The notes below the pieces were generated by a model. That model saw only the letters and a list, made by a program, of their open reading frames with translations, was not told where the DNA came from and searched no databases. 57,252 nt of DNA from a bacterium (GTDB lineage: Bacteria; Patescibacteriota; Dojkabacteria; JAKAPS01; JAJZLI01), in NCBI GenBank assembly GCA_027459825.1, contig DAIDGT010000006.1:1-57252 (forward strand). The letters run 5' to 3'. This document shows, piece after piece, positions 8,275 through 17,497 of the stretch. Position 1 is the stretch's first letter, and each line of letters starts with the position of its first letter. A program made the position numbers and the translations under genes.

Positions 8275-9612
8275 ATGAATATGAAAAGAAATATTGGGCA
8301 TTATTTAATAAAGTTGAACAGTTCTGTAAATTATGATGAGTGGCAAGGGTATTGTAATGGATTAAAAGAATTTCTCTTGAAACATAATATATTGCTTGAT
8401 GATTTTTATGATAATGGCTTTCATAATTATGATAATTTTGAAAAAATTTTTGAGTGGCAAAACTATAACGAGAGTGAGTTAAATTTTTTTGAAGGCTTTA
8501 TATATGAGCAAGAGAAATCTCGTTATGAGTTGGTAGATTTTGCTTTATTTAAAAAACTAGTTGAAGATTTTTTTAAAGGGAAAGAGTCTATTTCACATGT
8601 ATTATGTTTAACAGATATGAAAAATACTAAGCGTTTTGGGTATTATTTTATAAAATTACGTTCTTCCTTGAGTTATGACAAATGGAAGGATTATTGTGAT
8701 GATTTAAATAAATTCCTATCTGAATATAATATTTCTATTAATGATATTCATAATAGTCAGGGAGGTTATAATAATAACCGTGGAGTAGCAGTGGGAAAGC
8801 AAAAAGCATCTGAAGGCAAATTAGACTTTTTTGAAGGTTCTTTTTATTTTACATATGGAAAAATTGATTTTTATTTATTCCAAATATTAGTCAAAAGGTT
8901 TTTCAAAAATAAAGAAAAGGTTATGTATATACAGAATTTAACTAATGTAAAACATAGGAAAAAAATCCGATACTATTTTATAGAGTTAAGTATTTCTATG
9001 AATTATGATAAATGGCAGAAGTATTGTGATTCATTAAAAGAACTCTTTTACAAATATAATATATTACTTGATAATTTTTACGATAGTCATACTAATGATT
9101 ATAATGGTCCTGATATAAATATTGGAAAGAAAATTGCAAGTAAAGAAAAGTTAAATTTTTTTGCAGGTTTTGTCTCTGTTATGGATAATCCATATCAGCC
9201 TGCAGCCAAAGTTGATTTAATTTTATTCAAAAAAATAATTAAGAGATTTTTTAAAGGAAAAGAAAATATTGTAACTATATCAGATTTAATGAGTATAGGA
9301 AATAGGAAAATAGTTGAGCATTACTTTATAGAATTAAGATCTTCTCTTAATTTTTATCAATGGAGGAAGTATTGTGATGGATTAAAGGAATTATTGTTCA
9401 AGTATAATATATTATTTTATGATTTCTTTGATAATATTTATGATATAGAAGGTGCAAAGCAAATGTCTAGTGAGGGTAAATTAAATTTCTTTGAAGGGGA
9501 AGTTTCTGTATTAGATAATCCATATGAAGAAAAGGTTGATTTTTATCTATTTCAAAAACTAATTACAATATTTTTCAAGGGAAAGGAGGATGTTGTAAGT
9601 ATCAAAAATTAA
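8275..9612 (+). CDS. Four-fold internally repeated protein, unknown function
   Basis: Four ~110 aa repeats [HY]Y[LF]I[KE]L..S..[YF].[EKQ]W..YC..L...L..[YH]NI...D....[EK]L[ND]FF.G...VD..LF..[LI]...FFKGKE. Confidence 0.75.
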   Translation: MNMKRNIGHYLIKLNSSVNYDEWQGYCNGLKEFLLKHNILLDDFYDNGFHNYDNFEKIFEWQNYNESELNFFEGFIYEQEKSRYELVDFALFKKLVEDFFKGKESISHVLCLTDMKNTKRFGYYFIKLRSSLSYDKWKDYCDDLNKFLSEYNISINDIHNSQGGYNNNRGVAVGKQKASEGKLDFFEGSFYFTYGKIDFYLFQILVKRFFKNKEKVMYIQNLTNVKHRKKIRYYFIELSISMNYDKWQKYCDSLKELFYKYNILLDNFYDSHTNDYNGPDINIGKKIASKEKLNFFAGFVSVMDNPYQPAAKVDLILFKKIIKRFFKGKENIVTISDLMSIGNRKIVEHYFIELRSSLNFYQWRKYCDGLKELLFKYNILFYDFFDNIYDIEGAKQMSSEGKLNFFEGEVSVLDNPYEEKVDFYLFQKLITIFFKGKEDVVSIKN

Positions 9613-9636
9613 AAATGATAACTTTTATTGTTTGTC

Positions 9637-10254
9637 TTATGTATTGCCAATAAGTGAGGTTGTCCTATTGTTCCAGTATTTCATATACCTTTGTATTTTT
9701 ATTGCATCTTCTTGATAAAGAGCAAATCTATATAAATCCCAGCGTTGTCCATTAAATTGTCTATGTTTTAAAAAATGACCTTCTTCGCTAAATTGTAAAT
9801 TTTGAGCAGTGCTAAGGGATAATTTGTTGTATTCATATATTTCTATATAAATCTTGTATAAGCCTAATGTTTCAAATAAATATCTTCCAAATGCATATAT
9901 TGTCTCAACTCCATAGCCTAACCTTTCAAATTTTCTTTCTAAATAGATAGTGATAAAAATATTTTGGTCAGTAGGATTATATTCGTATGCATAGACAGTA
10001 CCTATTGCAGCCTCTTGAGTTTTTCTGTATATCATCATTTGCATCAATCTGTCATTTGAAAGGTCATTATTTATCTCTCTAACGAAATTTTCATATTCAA
10101 TACTTGTTCTTCTGACTGAACATAAAGCTTGGAATCTCTCATCATTTCTCCATTTGTATAAGACAGGAATATCTTCAGGAGATGCTTCACGTAAAATGAG
10201 CCTTGGTGTTGTGATAGTTAATAGTGAGTCTATTGTTTCCTCTCTTTCCTCCAT
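9637..10254 (-). CDS. GNAT family N-acetyltransferase (RimJ/RimL-like)
   Basis: TPRLILREASPEDIPVLYKWRND...RLGYGVETIYAFGRYLFETLGLYKIYIEIYEYNKLSLSTAQNLQF. Confidence 0.85.
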   Translation of the reverse strand: MEEREETIDSLLTITTPRLILREASPEDIPVLYKWRNDERFQALCSVRRTSIEYENFVREINNDLSNDRLMQMMIYRKTQEAAIGTVYAYEYNPTDQNIFITIYLERKFERLGYGVETIYAFGRYLFETLGLYKIYIEIYEYNKLSLSTAQNLQFSEEGHFLKHRQFNGQRWDLYRFALYQEDAIKIQRYMKYWNNRTTSLIGNT

Positions 10255-10290
10255 AATATGTAATTATTGCTCAATGCATTCAATTTATCA

Positions 10291-10338
10291 TTGCTATGTG
10301 TAGCAAATAATTATTTTGTAATTTGCTAAGGTTGGCAA
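10291..10338. promoter_or_regulatory. Site C: two dyads TTGCTA-TGTG-TAGCAA and TTGCTA-AGGT-TGGCAA
   Basis: Dyads 10291-10306 and 10323-10338, upstream of an extended -10 TGATATAAT (TATAAT 10361-10366) of the regulator gene. Confidence 0.75.
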
Positions 10339-10394
10339 ATGAAAAAACAAGGTACTGTGATATAATTATGACAATTTAGGAGGATCAATAACTA

Positions 10395-11216
10395 ATGCCA
10401 ATAGATGCTTATAAAGGTAGTGTTGGTGATATTATACGAAAGCTCAGATCTCGGGCATATTCTAAAAATTTTATTCCTTTAAGTCAGTTAGATTTAGCTT
10501 TAAAGATTGGGTGGGAAAATCCATCTACTCTATCACGTATAGAAAGTGGAAAAGTTATTCCTTCAAGAAAAACATTAATTCGTATATGTAAAGCCTTAGA
10601 ACTCACTAGTGTCGAAATAAATTTCCTTCTTAAAAAATTTGAATATGATGAATATATTCCTCGTGTTAATTCTAAATATTTGCAAAAAATGATTAAGTTG
10701 TATCAGAGGGAGGTTGATCTTTATCCTTTTCCTACAATGCTGGAATATTCTCGTAAATTTATTTATACCAATGATAAAGTTTATAGATTTTTCCTAAAGA
10801 GTAATACTCAATTAAAGGAAGCTACTCTGCAAAGGATTTCTTATCTTGAAATGATATTTTTTCCTGAATATGGCTTAAAGAATAGACTTTTAAATTGGAA
10901 AGAATTGGCACAATATTTAGCTGTGAATACTAATATTTTAATACCAGAAATGGTTTCAAATCCAAACTTGGAGGAAGTTTTTAATAGGTTAGCAAATGAA
11001 CCAAATTTTAGGAAAATGTTTAAATCTGGAAAGAAATTTGCAGTTTCAAATTTGAGGGTGCATCATGTACCTTTCGTATATGATCATCCTGATATTGGTA
11101 AGATTTCATTTTCGATAAGTCAATTTCCATTGTTACTAGACAATAGATTTTATATTATGCAATTTATGCCAACAACAGATTTCGATGTTGGATTGTATAG
11201 AGATTATATGAAATAG
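10395..11216 (+). CDS. XRE-family HTH regulator with MLTR-like ligand-binding C-domain
   Basis: LSQLDLALKIGWENPSTLSRIESGKVIPSRKTLIRICKALEL; C-terminal layout (RISYLEMIFFPEYGLKNRLLNWKELAQYLA...FRKMFKSGKKFAV...HHVPFVYDHPDIGKISFSISQFPLLLD) recalls MmyB-like domains; SD AGGAGG. Confidence 0.75.
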   Translation: MPIDAYKGSVGDIIRKLRSRAYSKNFIPLSQLDLALKIGWENPSTLSRIESGKVIPSRKTLIRICKALELTSVEINFLLKKFEYDEYIPRVNSKYLQKMIKLYQREVDLYPFPTMLEYSRKFIYTNDKVYRFFLKSNTQLKEATLQRISYLEMIFFPEYGLKNRLLNWKELAQYLAVNTNILIPEMVSNPNLEEVFNRLANEPNFRKMFKSGKKFAVSNLRVHHVPFVYDHPDIGKISFSISQFPLLLDNRFYIMQFMPTTDFDVGLYRDYMK

Positions 11217-11396
11217 TTTTATCCTTATAGGTTCCTTAGGTTTATCTTATAGAAATAATACTAATTAGTTGTAAATTGTTTTTTGTAAATATTGTTTTAG
11301 GAATATATGTGCCATAGTAGCAATATTATTTTTATTAATATGTAGAATATATTTAATATTTTTGTAAAATATAATTATTGTGATATAATTTATTAT

Positions 11397-12026
11397 ATGA
11401 GTTTAGCAGAGACGCATGGAGAAACTCTACATAGTGTTCCTTTTGAACATGTTGCTGAGTTTCGTGTAGGTTATCCTGATCCTAATGACCCGAAAAACCC
11501 GGGTATGCGTTTTTTGGACACAGTTTTTAACCATGGTAGAGAAAGTTTACATGTTGGAGCTAAAGGATTGTTAGAGTTAAATCAAATTGGAAGGCAGGGA
11601 TATTGGGGATTATTTGATTTTTATTTTCATAATAAGTATGGAGGAGAAACATTCTCTGAATTTAAAGAAAAGAGAGGTTTAGAATTATTAGAAATTTCTT
11701 TTCGCAGTTGGAATGGGAGGAAGATATCCTTACCTGTTATTGATGATCAATTTGGTGATGTAGTTGTGGCAGTGCATACTAGGTTCTCTGCATCTGAAGA
11801 TCCTGTTAGGATACAAATAGGAGAGAGATCTATTGTGCGTCCAGGAATACATCCATTAATTGGAACTCAGCAGATTACATATATTGATGAAAAGGGTAGA
11901 TATCGCAATGCTAGTGGAAGTTCTTTTCAGTTAGTATTTGATCAAAGTCAGAAAGGTAGTGAGCGCATGGTAGATGTTCCTGTAGAAGTATTGGAAGTAC
12001 TAAATGAGATGAATGGTATTTATTGA
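11397..12026 (+). CDS. Hypothetical protein
   Basis: Long ORF behind TGATATAAT 7 nt before ATG. Confidence 0.6.
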   Translation: MSLAETHGETLHSVPFEHVAEFRVGYPDPNDPKNPGMRFLDTVFNHGRESLHVGAKGLLELNQIGRQGYWGLFDFYFHNKYGGETFSEFKEKRGLELLEISFRSWNGRKISLPVIDDQFGDVVVAVHTRFSASEDPVRIQIGERSIVRPGIHPLIGTQQITYIDEKGRYRNASGSSFQLVFDQSQKGSERMVDVPVEVLEVLNEMNGIY

Positions 12027-12096
12027 GTATGTACTTCAGGATTAAAATATATTAACATTATCTAAAATTAAGATATTTTTATATTTTGACGTTGGA

Positions 12097-14292
12097 ATGG
12101 TTGACATAATAATCTCTCTTATCGTTGTTTCTATTATAAGCTTAGCTTTTGGAATTACACTGACTTTTTTTCAAAGGATATCTTATTATAAGTATTATTT
12201 CATTGCTTGGATTTGTGCTGGTATATGGCCACTCTTTATAGCTTTATATTACTCATTTCCAGGGGACAAGATTTTATTGGCCTATATCCACTATACTGTG
12301 GTGTTATTTATCCCTGTGTTTTTACTGCAATTTATTACATCTTGGAAAAACTCTTTAAACGATTTTAAAGATAATTTTTTAACTTTATATATGTTACTTT
12401 TGGTAAATGTTTTATTTGCATTTTTTCTAGCAATACCACATTTTAGTTTTGTCTATGAAGTTGCATATAATGTTGTTAAATTTAATTTTTCATACATTCT
12501 ATATTCTGCTTACTTCCTTCTTGTTATACTAGTCTTTGCTTATAAATTATTTTCTTTGTATCTTGAAAGGTCTGGTGTATTAAAAGTTCAAGTTTTCTAT
12601 ATAATACTTTCAGTTGTTCCTGCAGTCACTACAGGCATTCTTTTTAATATTATCCTTCCATTTTTTACAAATTATAAATATATATATATTGGGCCATATG
12701 GATTAGTTCTCTCTTTTGGAATGTTTTATTTCTTTATGCAAAAATATAGTTTTTGGGGGAGAGCAGTAATAATCAAAACAATTATTAGATACTTCTTGCT
12801 TTCTATTTTAAGTTATGCAACTTTTTATGCAATTACGTTACTAGAAAAAGCATTATTTCATAGTGTATTTGCTACTGGATCATATATATTTGGAAGTTTT
12901 ATTGCTTTTCTCTTTGTTTATTTATTTGTAGAGATAAGCCATATTTCAGATTATAGTCTTAAAATTGATAGTGAATTAAATGATTTTGAAGATTATCTTC
13001 TTGTTGAAGTTGATGTTAATAATGTTACTAATGCAATAAAAGAAGTTTTAAAAAAATCTTTTGGGGTTGATTCTGTTGATATTTATTTGAATCAACATCA
13101 AAGTGTTGGTGTTGGAGATAATTTGGAAGCATTTTCATTACTTACAAGTCGTTTTGGTGGTATTTTATTTTTAGAGCAAATATTTTACAGAAGTAAATCA
13201 TTAGGATTAAGTTGGGATGAAGTTAATCTTGTATCTCGTTTGATGGAATCTGGGTATTCTGTTGTTCTTAAAAGTAAAGAGGTAGAGATATATATTCATA
13301 CTAAGAAAGACCTTACTCCTTTCAGTACTGAGGAGGAAATAGTATTGCGTAGGATCTCAAAATATCTATTTATTACATTTCAAAAATTAGGCCTTATTGG
13401 TGGTCTTCAAGATAGAATTAACCAAGCTACTTATGAATTGGAAAGAAAAAATAGAGATTTGGAAAAGGCAAATGAAGAGATGAAAGGAGTTGATAAAATG
13501 AAGGACGACTTATTATCAATTGCTTCTCATGAACTTAGAACTCCTGCTAGCATTGTTAAGGGGAATGTTTATATGGCTAAATCTTCTATAGATAAGTTGA
13601 AAATTTCTGATAAAAAAGACAAGGATGAAATTGATAAGTTAGAAAGGTATATTTCACGTTCTGTTGAGAGTATAGAAAATGAAATAAGAATAGTAAATAC
13701 TCTACTTGAAGCCTCAAGATTGGGAAAAGAGGATATGAGTATCTTTCCAGAGTATGTTGACATTGATGCAATGATTTCTTCCCAGATAGATGCATTTAAA
13801 AAAGATGCTGATGTAAAAGGTATTCAGTTAAAGCAAATAGTTGGTCATGTTGGAATGTCTGTTGCTGATAAAACAAAGATAGAAGAGGTAATAGGAAACC
13901 TTATTACCAATGCAATTAAATATTCTGAGCATGGTACAGTTGAAGTGAGTACAGAGAAGAATGACAAAGATGTTATTGTACATGTTAAAGATCAGGGAGT
14001 TGGAATTAAAAATGAAGATATTGCAACTCTATTCCAGAAATTCCATAGGTTACATAATTATACAGGGGATCCTAGTGATCCTCAGCACTTACTAGTTAGA
14101 CCTGGTGGTACTGGGTTAGGTTTATATGTTGTAAAAGGAATAATAGAAAGACATGGTGGTAAGGTTTGGGTAAGCAGTAAAGTTGGAGAAGGTTCAACTT
14201 TTTCATTTTCGCTACCTAACAAAAAATTAGAAATCAGTAATGATGATGGTGTTTCAAAGGATATGTTTACCGTATTGGGATTACGAAAGTAA
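12097..14292 (+). CDS. Membrane sensor histidine kinase
   Basis: N-terminal multi-TM; HisKA LLSIASHELRTPASIVKG; HATPase GNLITNAIKYS, VKDQGVGIKNEDI, GGTGLGLYVVKGIIERHGGKVWV. Confidence 0.92.
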   Translation: MVDIIISLIVVSIISLAFGITLTFFQRISYYKYYFIAWICAGIWPLFIALYYSFPGDKILLAYIHYTVVLFIPVFLLQFITSWKNSLNDFKDNFLTLYMLLLVNVLFAFFLAIPHFSFVYEVAYNVVKFNFSYILYSAYFLLVILVFAYKLFSLYLERSGVLKVQVFYIILSVVPAVTTGILFNIILPFFTNYKYIYIGPYGLVLSFGMFYFFMQKYSFWGRAVIIKTIIRYFLLSILSYATFYAITLLEKALFHSVFATGSYIFGSFIAFLFVYLFVEISHISDYSLKIDSELNDFEDYLLVEVDVNNVTNAIKEVLKKSFGVDSVDIYLNQHQSVGVGDNLEAFSLLTSRFGGILFLEQIFYRSKSLGLSWDEVNLVSRLMESGYSVVLKSKEVEIYIHTKKDLTPFSTEEEIVLRRISKYLFITFQKLGLIGGLQDRINQATYELERKNRDLEKANEEMKGVDKMKDDLLSIASHELRTPASIVKGNVYMAKSSIDKLKISDKKDKDEIDKLERYISRSVESIENEIRIVNTLLEASRLGKEDMSIFPEYVDIDAMISSQIDAFKKDADVKGIQLKQIVGHVGMSVADKTKIEEVIGNLITNAIKYSEHGTVEVSTEKNDKDVIVHVKDQGVGIKNEDIATLFQKFHRLHNYTGDPSDPQHLLVRPGGTGLGLYVVKGIIERHGGKVWVSSKVGEGSTFSFSLPNKKLEISNDDGVSKDMFTVLGLRK

Positions 14293-14296
14293 ATTT

Positions 14297-14875
14297 TTAT
14301 TTATATAGATCTTCTTCATCTCCAATAAGTATTACTTTGGATTTAAAGATAACATTTGATATAAAAAGCTCATTCTTCTTTTTAGAATTCTCAAATTCGG
14401 TTGGAGATAAGTATGTATAATTTATTTCTCTACCAATTTCATCTTCTGCGTCTTTTACGATTTTTTCTAAGTACACATAATTAATATTGGATCCAATTAT
14501 TAGGAGATCAATTTCTTGAGGATTTTTTCTCTTATTATTTATATATGAGTTTGACAGTAATGCTATTCTTACACTTCCAATTTTACCTTTATGCTTTATT
14601 ATTCTTCCTCCTATGCCATATTCTTTATTTATCAAAGAAAATAACTCCATAAAAAATACAAAATTCTTATTTAAGGAATAATATACCCTGTTTCCATTTT
14701 TTTCAGATACTAAGAATTTTATTTCTTCGAGTGCCTTTAATATTCTTCTTACTGCATTTATTTCTTCGTTAAGTTGTCTCACTATCTCTCTTACATGGTA
14801 GGTTGAGTTTATGTGTAGTAAAAATAGTTTTAGTATTTTTACTCTGACTTTTGATATAAAAAATTTTTCTATCAT
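14297..14875 (-). CDS. Winged-helix regulator with nucleotidyltransferase-like C-terminal domain
   Basis: N-terminal ArsR-like wHTH (YHVREIVRQLNEEINAVRRILKALEEIKFL) then DLLIIGSNI.. Confidence 0.5.
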   Translation of the reverse strand: MIEKFFISKVRVKILKLFLLHINSTYHVREIVRQLNEEINAVRRILKALEEIKFLVSEKNGNRVYYSLNKNFVFFMELFSLINKEYGIGGRIIKHKGKIGSVRIALLSNSYINNKRKNPQEIDLLIIGSNINYVYLEKIVKDAEDEIGREINYTYLSPTEFENSKKKNELFISNVIFKSKVILIGDEEDLYK

Positions 14876-14878
14876 AAT

Positions 14879-16231
14879 TTACTTACTTGTACTTGTTGTT
14901 GCCTGTGTATATGTAAATGATCCTGTTTGAGGTTGTAATATTTCAAACCATATAGTTCCTCTTTGGAATGTGACTGGATTTCCGTTCGAATCTGTAAATG
15001 TCATTCTTGTAGTATCTGAACTTTTTGTCCAGGTTCCCTGTATTTCCTGCCCATTATTAAATATTGTTGCTTTTCCAGAACCTGTTGTGTTTAATATCCA
15101 TATTAGAGAGTATGGCTCTGTTGTTCCATCTCCAGGGTATGATGATTCTGATCCTGATACATCCATAACTACTACATTTTTTGCTACAACTTCTTGATTG
15201 TTTGATGCATCGTACTGCAAAGTTCCTCCGTTGTATCTTATATAGTCGTTATTTGATTGGTCGTATATCCACTGAACGTTATAATCTGGGTCAGCACTAA
15301 ATGTTATATTTATTGATGATCCATTTGCTCCAAGTAGACTTTGTTTTGGTGTGTTTGCAAAATTGTATGGTGTTACATTACTTGCTAACTGTGCGTCTGA
15401 TGCTGAATACAACCCTTGTGATTTGGCATAACTCCATATGCTTGCTGTATTTCCATATGCATTGTGAGGTGCAAGTCTTTGAGATGACCTACAGAATGTA
15501 TATCCTGAAGTTGCACAATCGGGTGCACCAAAGTCTATCCCATCTATACTTGGAATACTTGTATTTTGAAGTTCTTGCAGAGCATATATATTTCCTCCCC
15601 AGTGAGTATATATAGCACCAATTCCTAATGCCCATGAAATATAGTATTCTCGTGCGCTTCTTATTGGTCCAACCATAGTAGGGCTATTTGCAAGGAATAC
15701 TGCCATAAATCTTGTAATTCCCCCTTCTACCTGATTTTCATATACTAAGTCTGCTTCATCAAGTCCCATTTGTGGTCTTGCATCTGGATAATAATTTTCT
15801 ATCATAACTGCAAGAGGTGGTTTTTGTAGTATTGATTGATTAGTAACATATACTCCATCAAGAGGATCCTGGTATTCTTGTACTGGTTTTTTTGTTGTTT
15901 TTTTTGGTGATATTGGGGTACTGACTTTTGTTGTAGTTATTGTATTATGTGTTTTTATAAAATTGGTTCTTATAAGTATCCATACAAAAGTTATAATTCC
16001 AAGAGTAAATGCAATCCCTAACATTAGTACTGCAAAGAAAACTACTTTTTGATTTGATGATAGATTGTTGTACCAATTTTTAAACTTTGACTGCTTAGGT
16101 ATCTTTGGAGATACATTTTCTACGCTATTTTCTTCCTTATCTACTAAATCCTTTGCATTAAAATTTACTTCTTGCATATTTATATTTTCCTTGAATATTA
16201 TAGTATAATGTCTAATATTAATTGTTAGCAA
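14879..16231 (-). CDS. DUF3048 (YerB-like) membrane-anchored protein
   Basis: PLAVMIENYYPDARPQMGLDEADLVYENQVEGGITRFMAVFLANSPTMVGPIRSAREYYI. Confidence 0.85.
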   Translation of the reverse strand: MLTINIRHYTIIFKENINMQEVNFNAKDLVDKEENSVENVSPKIPKQSKFKNWYNNLSSNQKVVFFAVLMLGIAFTLGIITFVWILIRTNFIKTHNTITTTKVSTPISPKKTTKKPVQEYQDPLDGVYVTNQSILQKPPLAVMIENYYPDARPQMGLDEADLVYENQVEGGITRFMAVFLANSPTMVGPIRSAREYYISWALGIGAIYTHWGGNIYALQELQNTSIPSIDGIDFGAPDCATSGYTFCRSSQRLAPHNAYGNTASIWSYAKSQGLYSASDAQLASNVTPYNFANTPKQSLLGANGSSINITFSADPDYNVQWIYDQSNNDYIRYNGGTLQYDASNNQEVVAKNVVVMDVSGSESSYPGDGTTEPYSLIWILNTTGSGKATIFNNGQEIQGTWTKSSDTTRMTFTDSNGNPVTFQRGTIWFEILQPQTGSFTYTQATTSTSK

Positions 16232-16243
16232 ATATTTTTTTAA

Positions 16244-16492
16244 ATGGCAAATACTAAAAATCTACGATCAGAAATAGAGATATTGAAAGCAAATTCCAAA
16301 ATTTTGAAAAACGATAATTCTATCCATACTTCTTCTATAGACTATTCTTATGTAAAAAGTGGCCTTATTTGGAGTTTCATTTATATTATTATTGCTTTAT
16401 CAATTATTTTTGTTGTTTCCGTATATACAGGTAATTTCAGTTTTGATCTTGCTTTAAGGAATATTTTTCATATATCACAGATTGCTCTTTAG
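16244..16492 (+). CDS. Hypothetical single-TM protein
   Basis: Short ORF with one hydrophobic helix. Confidence 0.45.
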   Translation: MANTKNLRSEIEILKANSKILKNDNSIHTSSIDYSYVKSGLIWSFIYIIIALSIIFVVSVYTGNFSFDLALRNIFHISQIAL

Positions 16493-16509
16493 ATGGTATA
16501 ATTGAATTT

Positions 16510-16840
16510 GCTAGTATTACATGCAATTTACGCTCTATAGATTTATTTGTAGGGTGAGGAAAGTCCGAACTGGCACTATTAATTTAGTGAAGTGGGTGCT
16601 CTTTAACGAAGAGGAAGGAGAAATCTTTCGATTAGGGCAACAGAAAGTATACCGCTTTCGAAAGGAAGTAAGGGTGAAATGGTAGTGTAAGAGACTACCG
16701 CATCAAAAGTGATTTATGATGGCATTGTAACCTCCATCCCCAGCAAGTTGGATATTACCAACGCATGGAAAAATATGAAAGTATCATATTTTCAAGATAG
16801 ATAATTGCATAAAACAGAATTCGGCTTATGTAATGCTAGC
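16510..16840 (+). ncRNA. rnpB: RNase P RNA
   Basis: P1 pairing GCTAGTATTACAT...ATGTAATGCTAGC; GAGGAAAGTCCGAACT; ACAGAAAGTATACCGC; GTAAGGGTGAAATGG; AACAGAATTCGGCTTATG. Confidence 0.93.
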
Positions 16841-16859
16841 TATATATATTAGAATAAGT

Positions 16860-17465
16860 TTATTTTGTGTTTTTAACTTTATATTCAAATATCTTTACAA
16901 TTCTTAGAAAAAATTTTATTAGATTTTCTAATTTTTCTTTCGATATATAAATTATAAAAGTTGATATTATTCCTATTATTGCTCCCACTATTATATCCAA
17001 TGGGTAATGTACTCCTGAAAATACTCTTGAGAATCCTATTAATATTGCTGCAATAAGGAAGAGGATTCCTATTTTTTTGTTATACATATATATTGATATA
17101 GCGATTGCAAAAGTAATTGCGGCATGATCTGATGGAAATGAATTGTCTATTTTGTGATAAATTAATTGGTGTACATATTTTAATGCTAAGAATGGCCTTT
17201 TTTCATAGTAAAATTTACCTGTGATGATATTTAGGATTAGCGCAAGAATACTTGAGAATAGTGAATAAAAGAAAACTCTTTTGTTATCTATTTTTGATAT
17301 AGGGGTTTTTATAAAATATATCAACACTGTTGAGGCAAGGAAAATATATATAAGGTTTGCTGCTGAGAATGCAATTATTGCATTTACTATTTTATTTGTT
17401 GCAAGATTGTTTATAATTCGGAATGTATAAATGTTAAGTTTGATCATAAACTGCAAGTATAACAT
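16860..17465 (-). CDS. PAP2-family phosphatase
   Basis: KxxxxxxRP-like KFYYEKRPF, SFPSDHAA, SRVFSGVHYPLDIIVG. Confidence 0.88.
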   Translation of the reverse strand: MLYLQFMIKLNIYTFRIINNLATNKIVNAIIAFSAANLIYIFLASTVLIYFIKTPISKIDNKRVFFYSLFSSILALILNIITGKFYYEKRPFLALKYVHQLIYHKIDNSFPSDHAAITFAIAISIYMYNKKIGILFLIAAILIGFSRVFSGVHYPLDIIVGAIIGIISTFIIYISKEKLENLIKFFLRIVKIFEYKVKNTK

Positions 17466-17497
17466 ATGTTTTGGGGAATTGATAAAACCTGATTTGT

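Noticed and set aside
15301-15615. 104-aa plus-strand ORF
   Set aside because: Antisense to the DUF3048 gene with biased translation.
16226-16255. Possible fourth TTGCYA/TRGCAA operator (TTAGCAAAT...ATGGCAAAT)
   Set aside because: Half-sites are in direct orientation without the N4 dyad, and one overlaps the MANT start codon.
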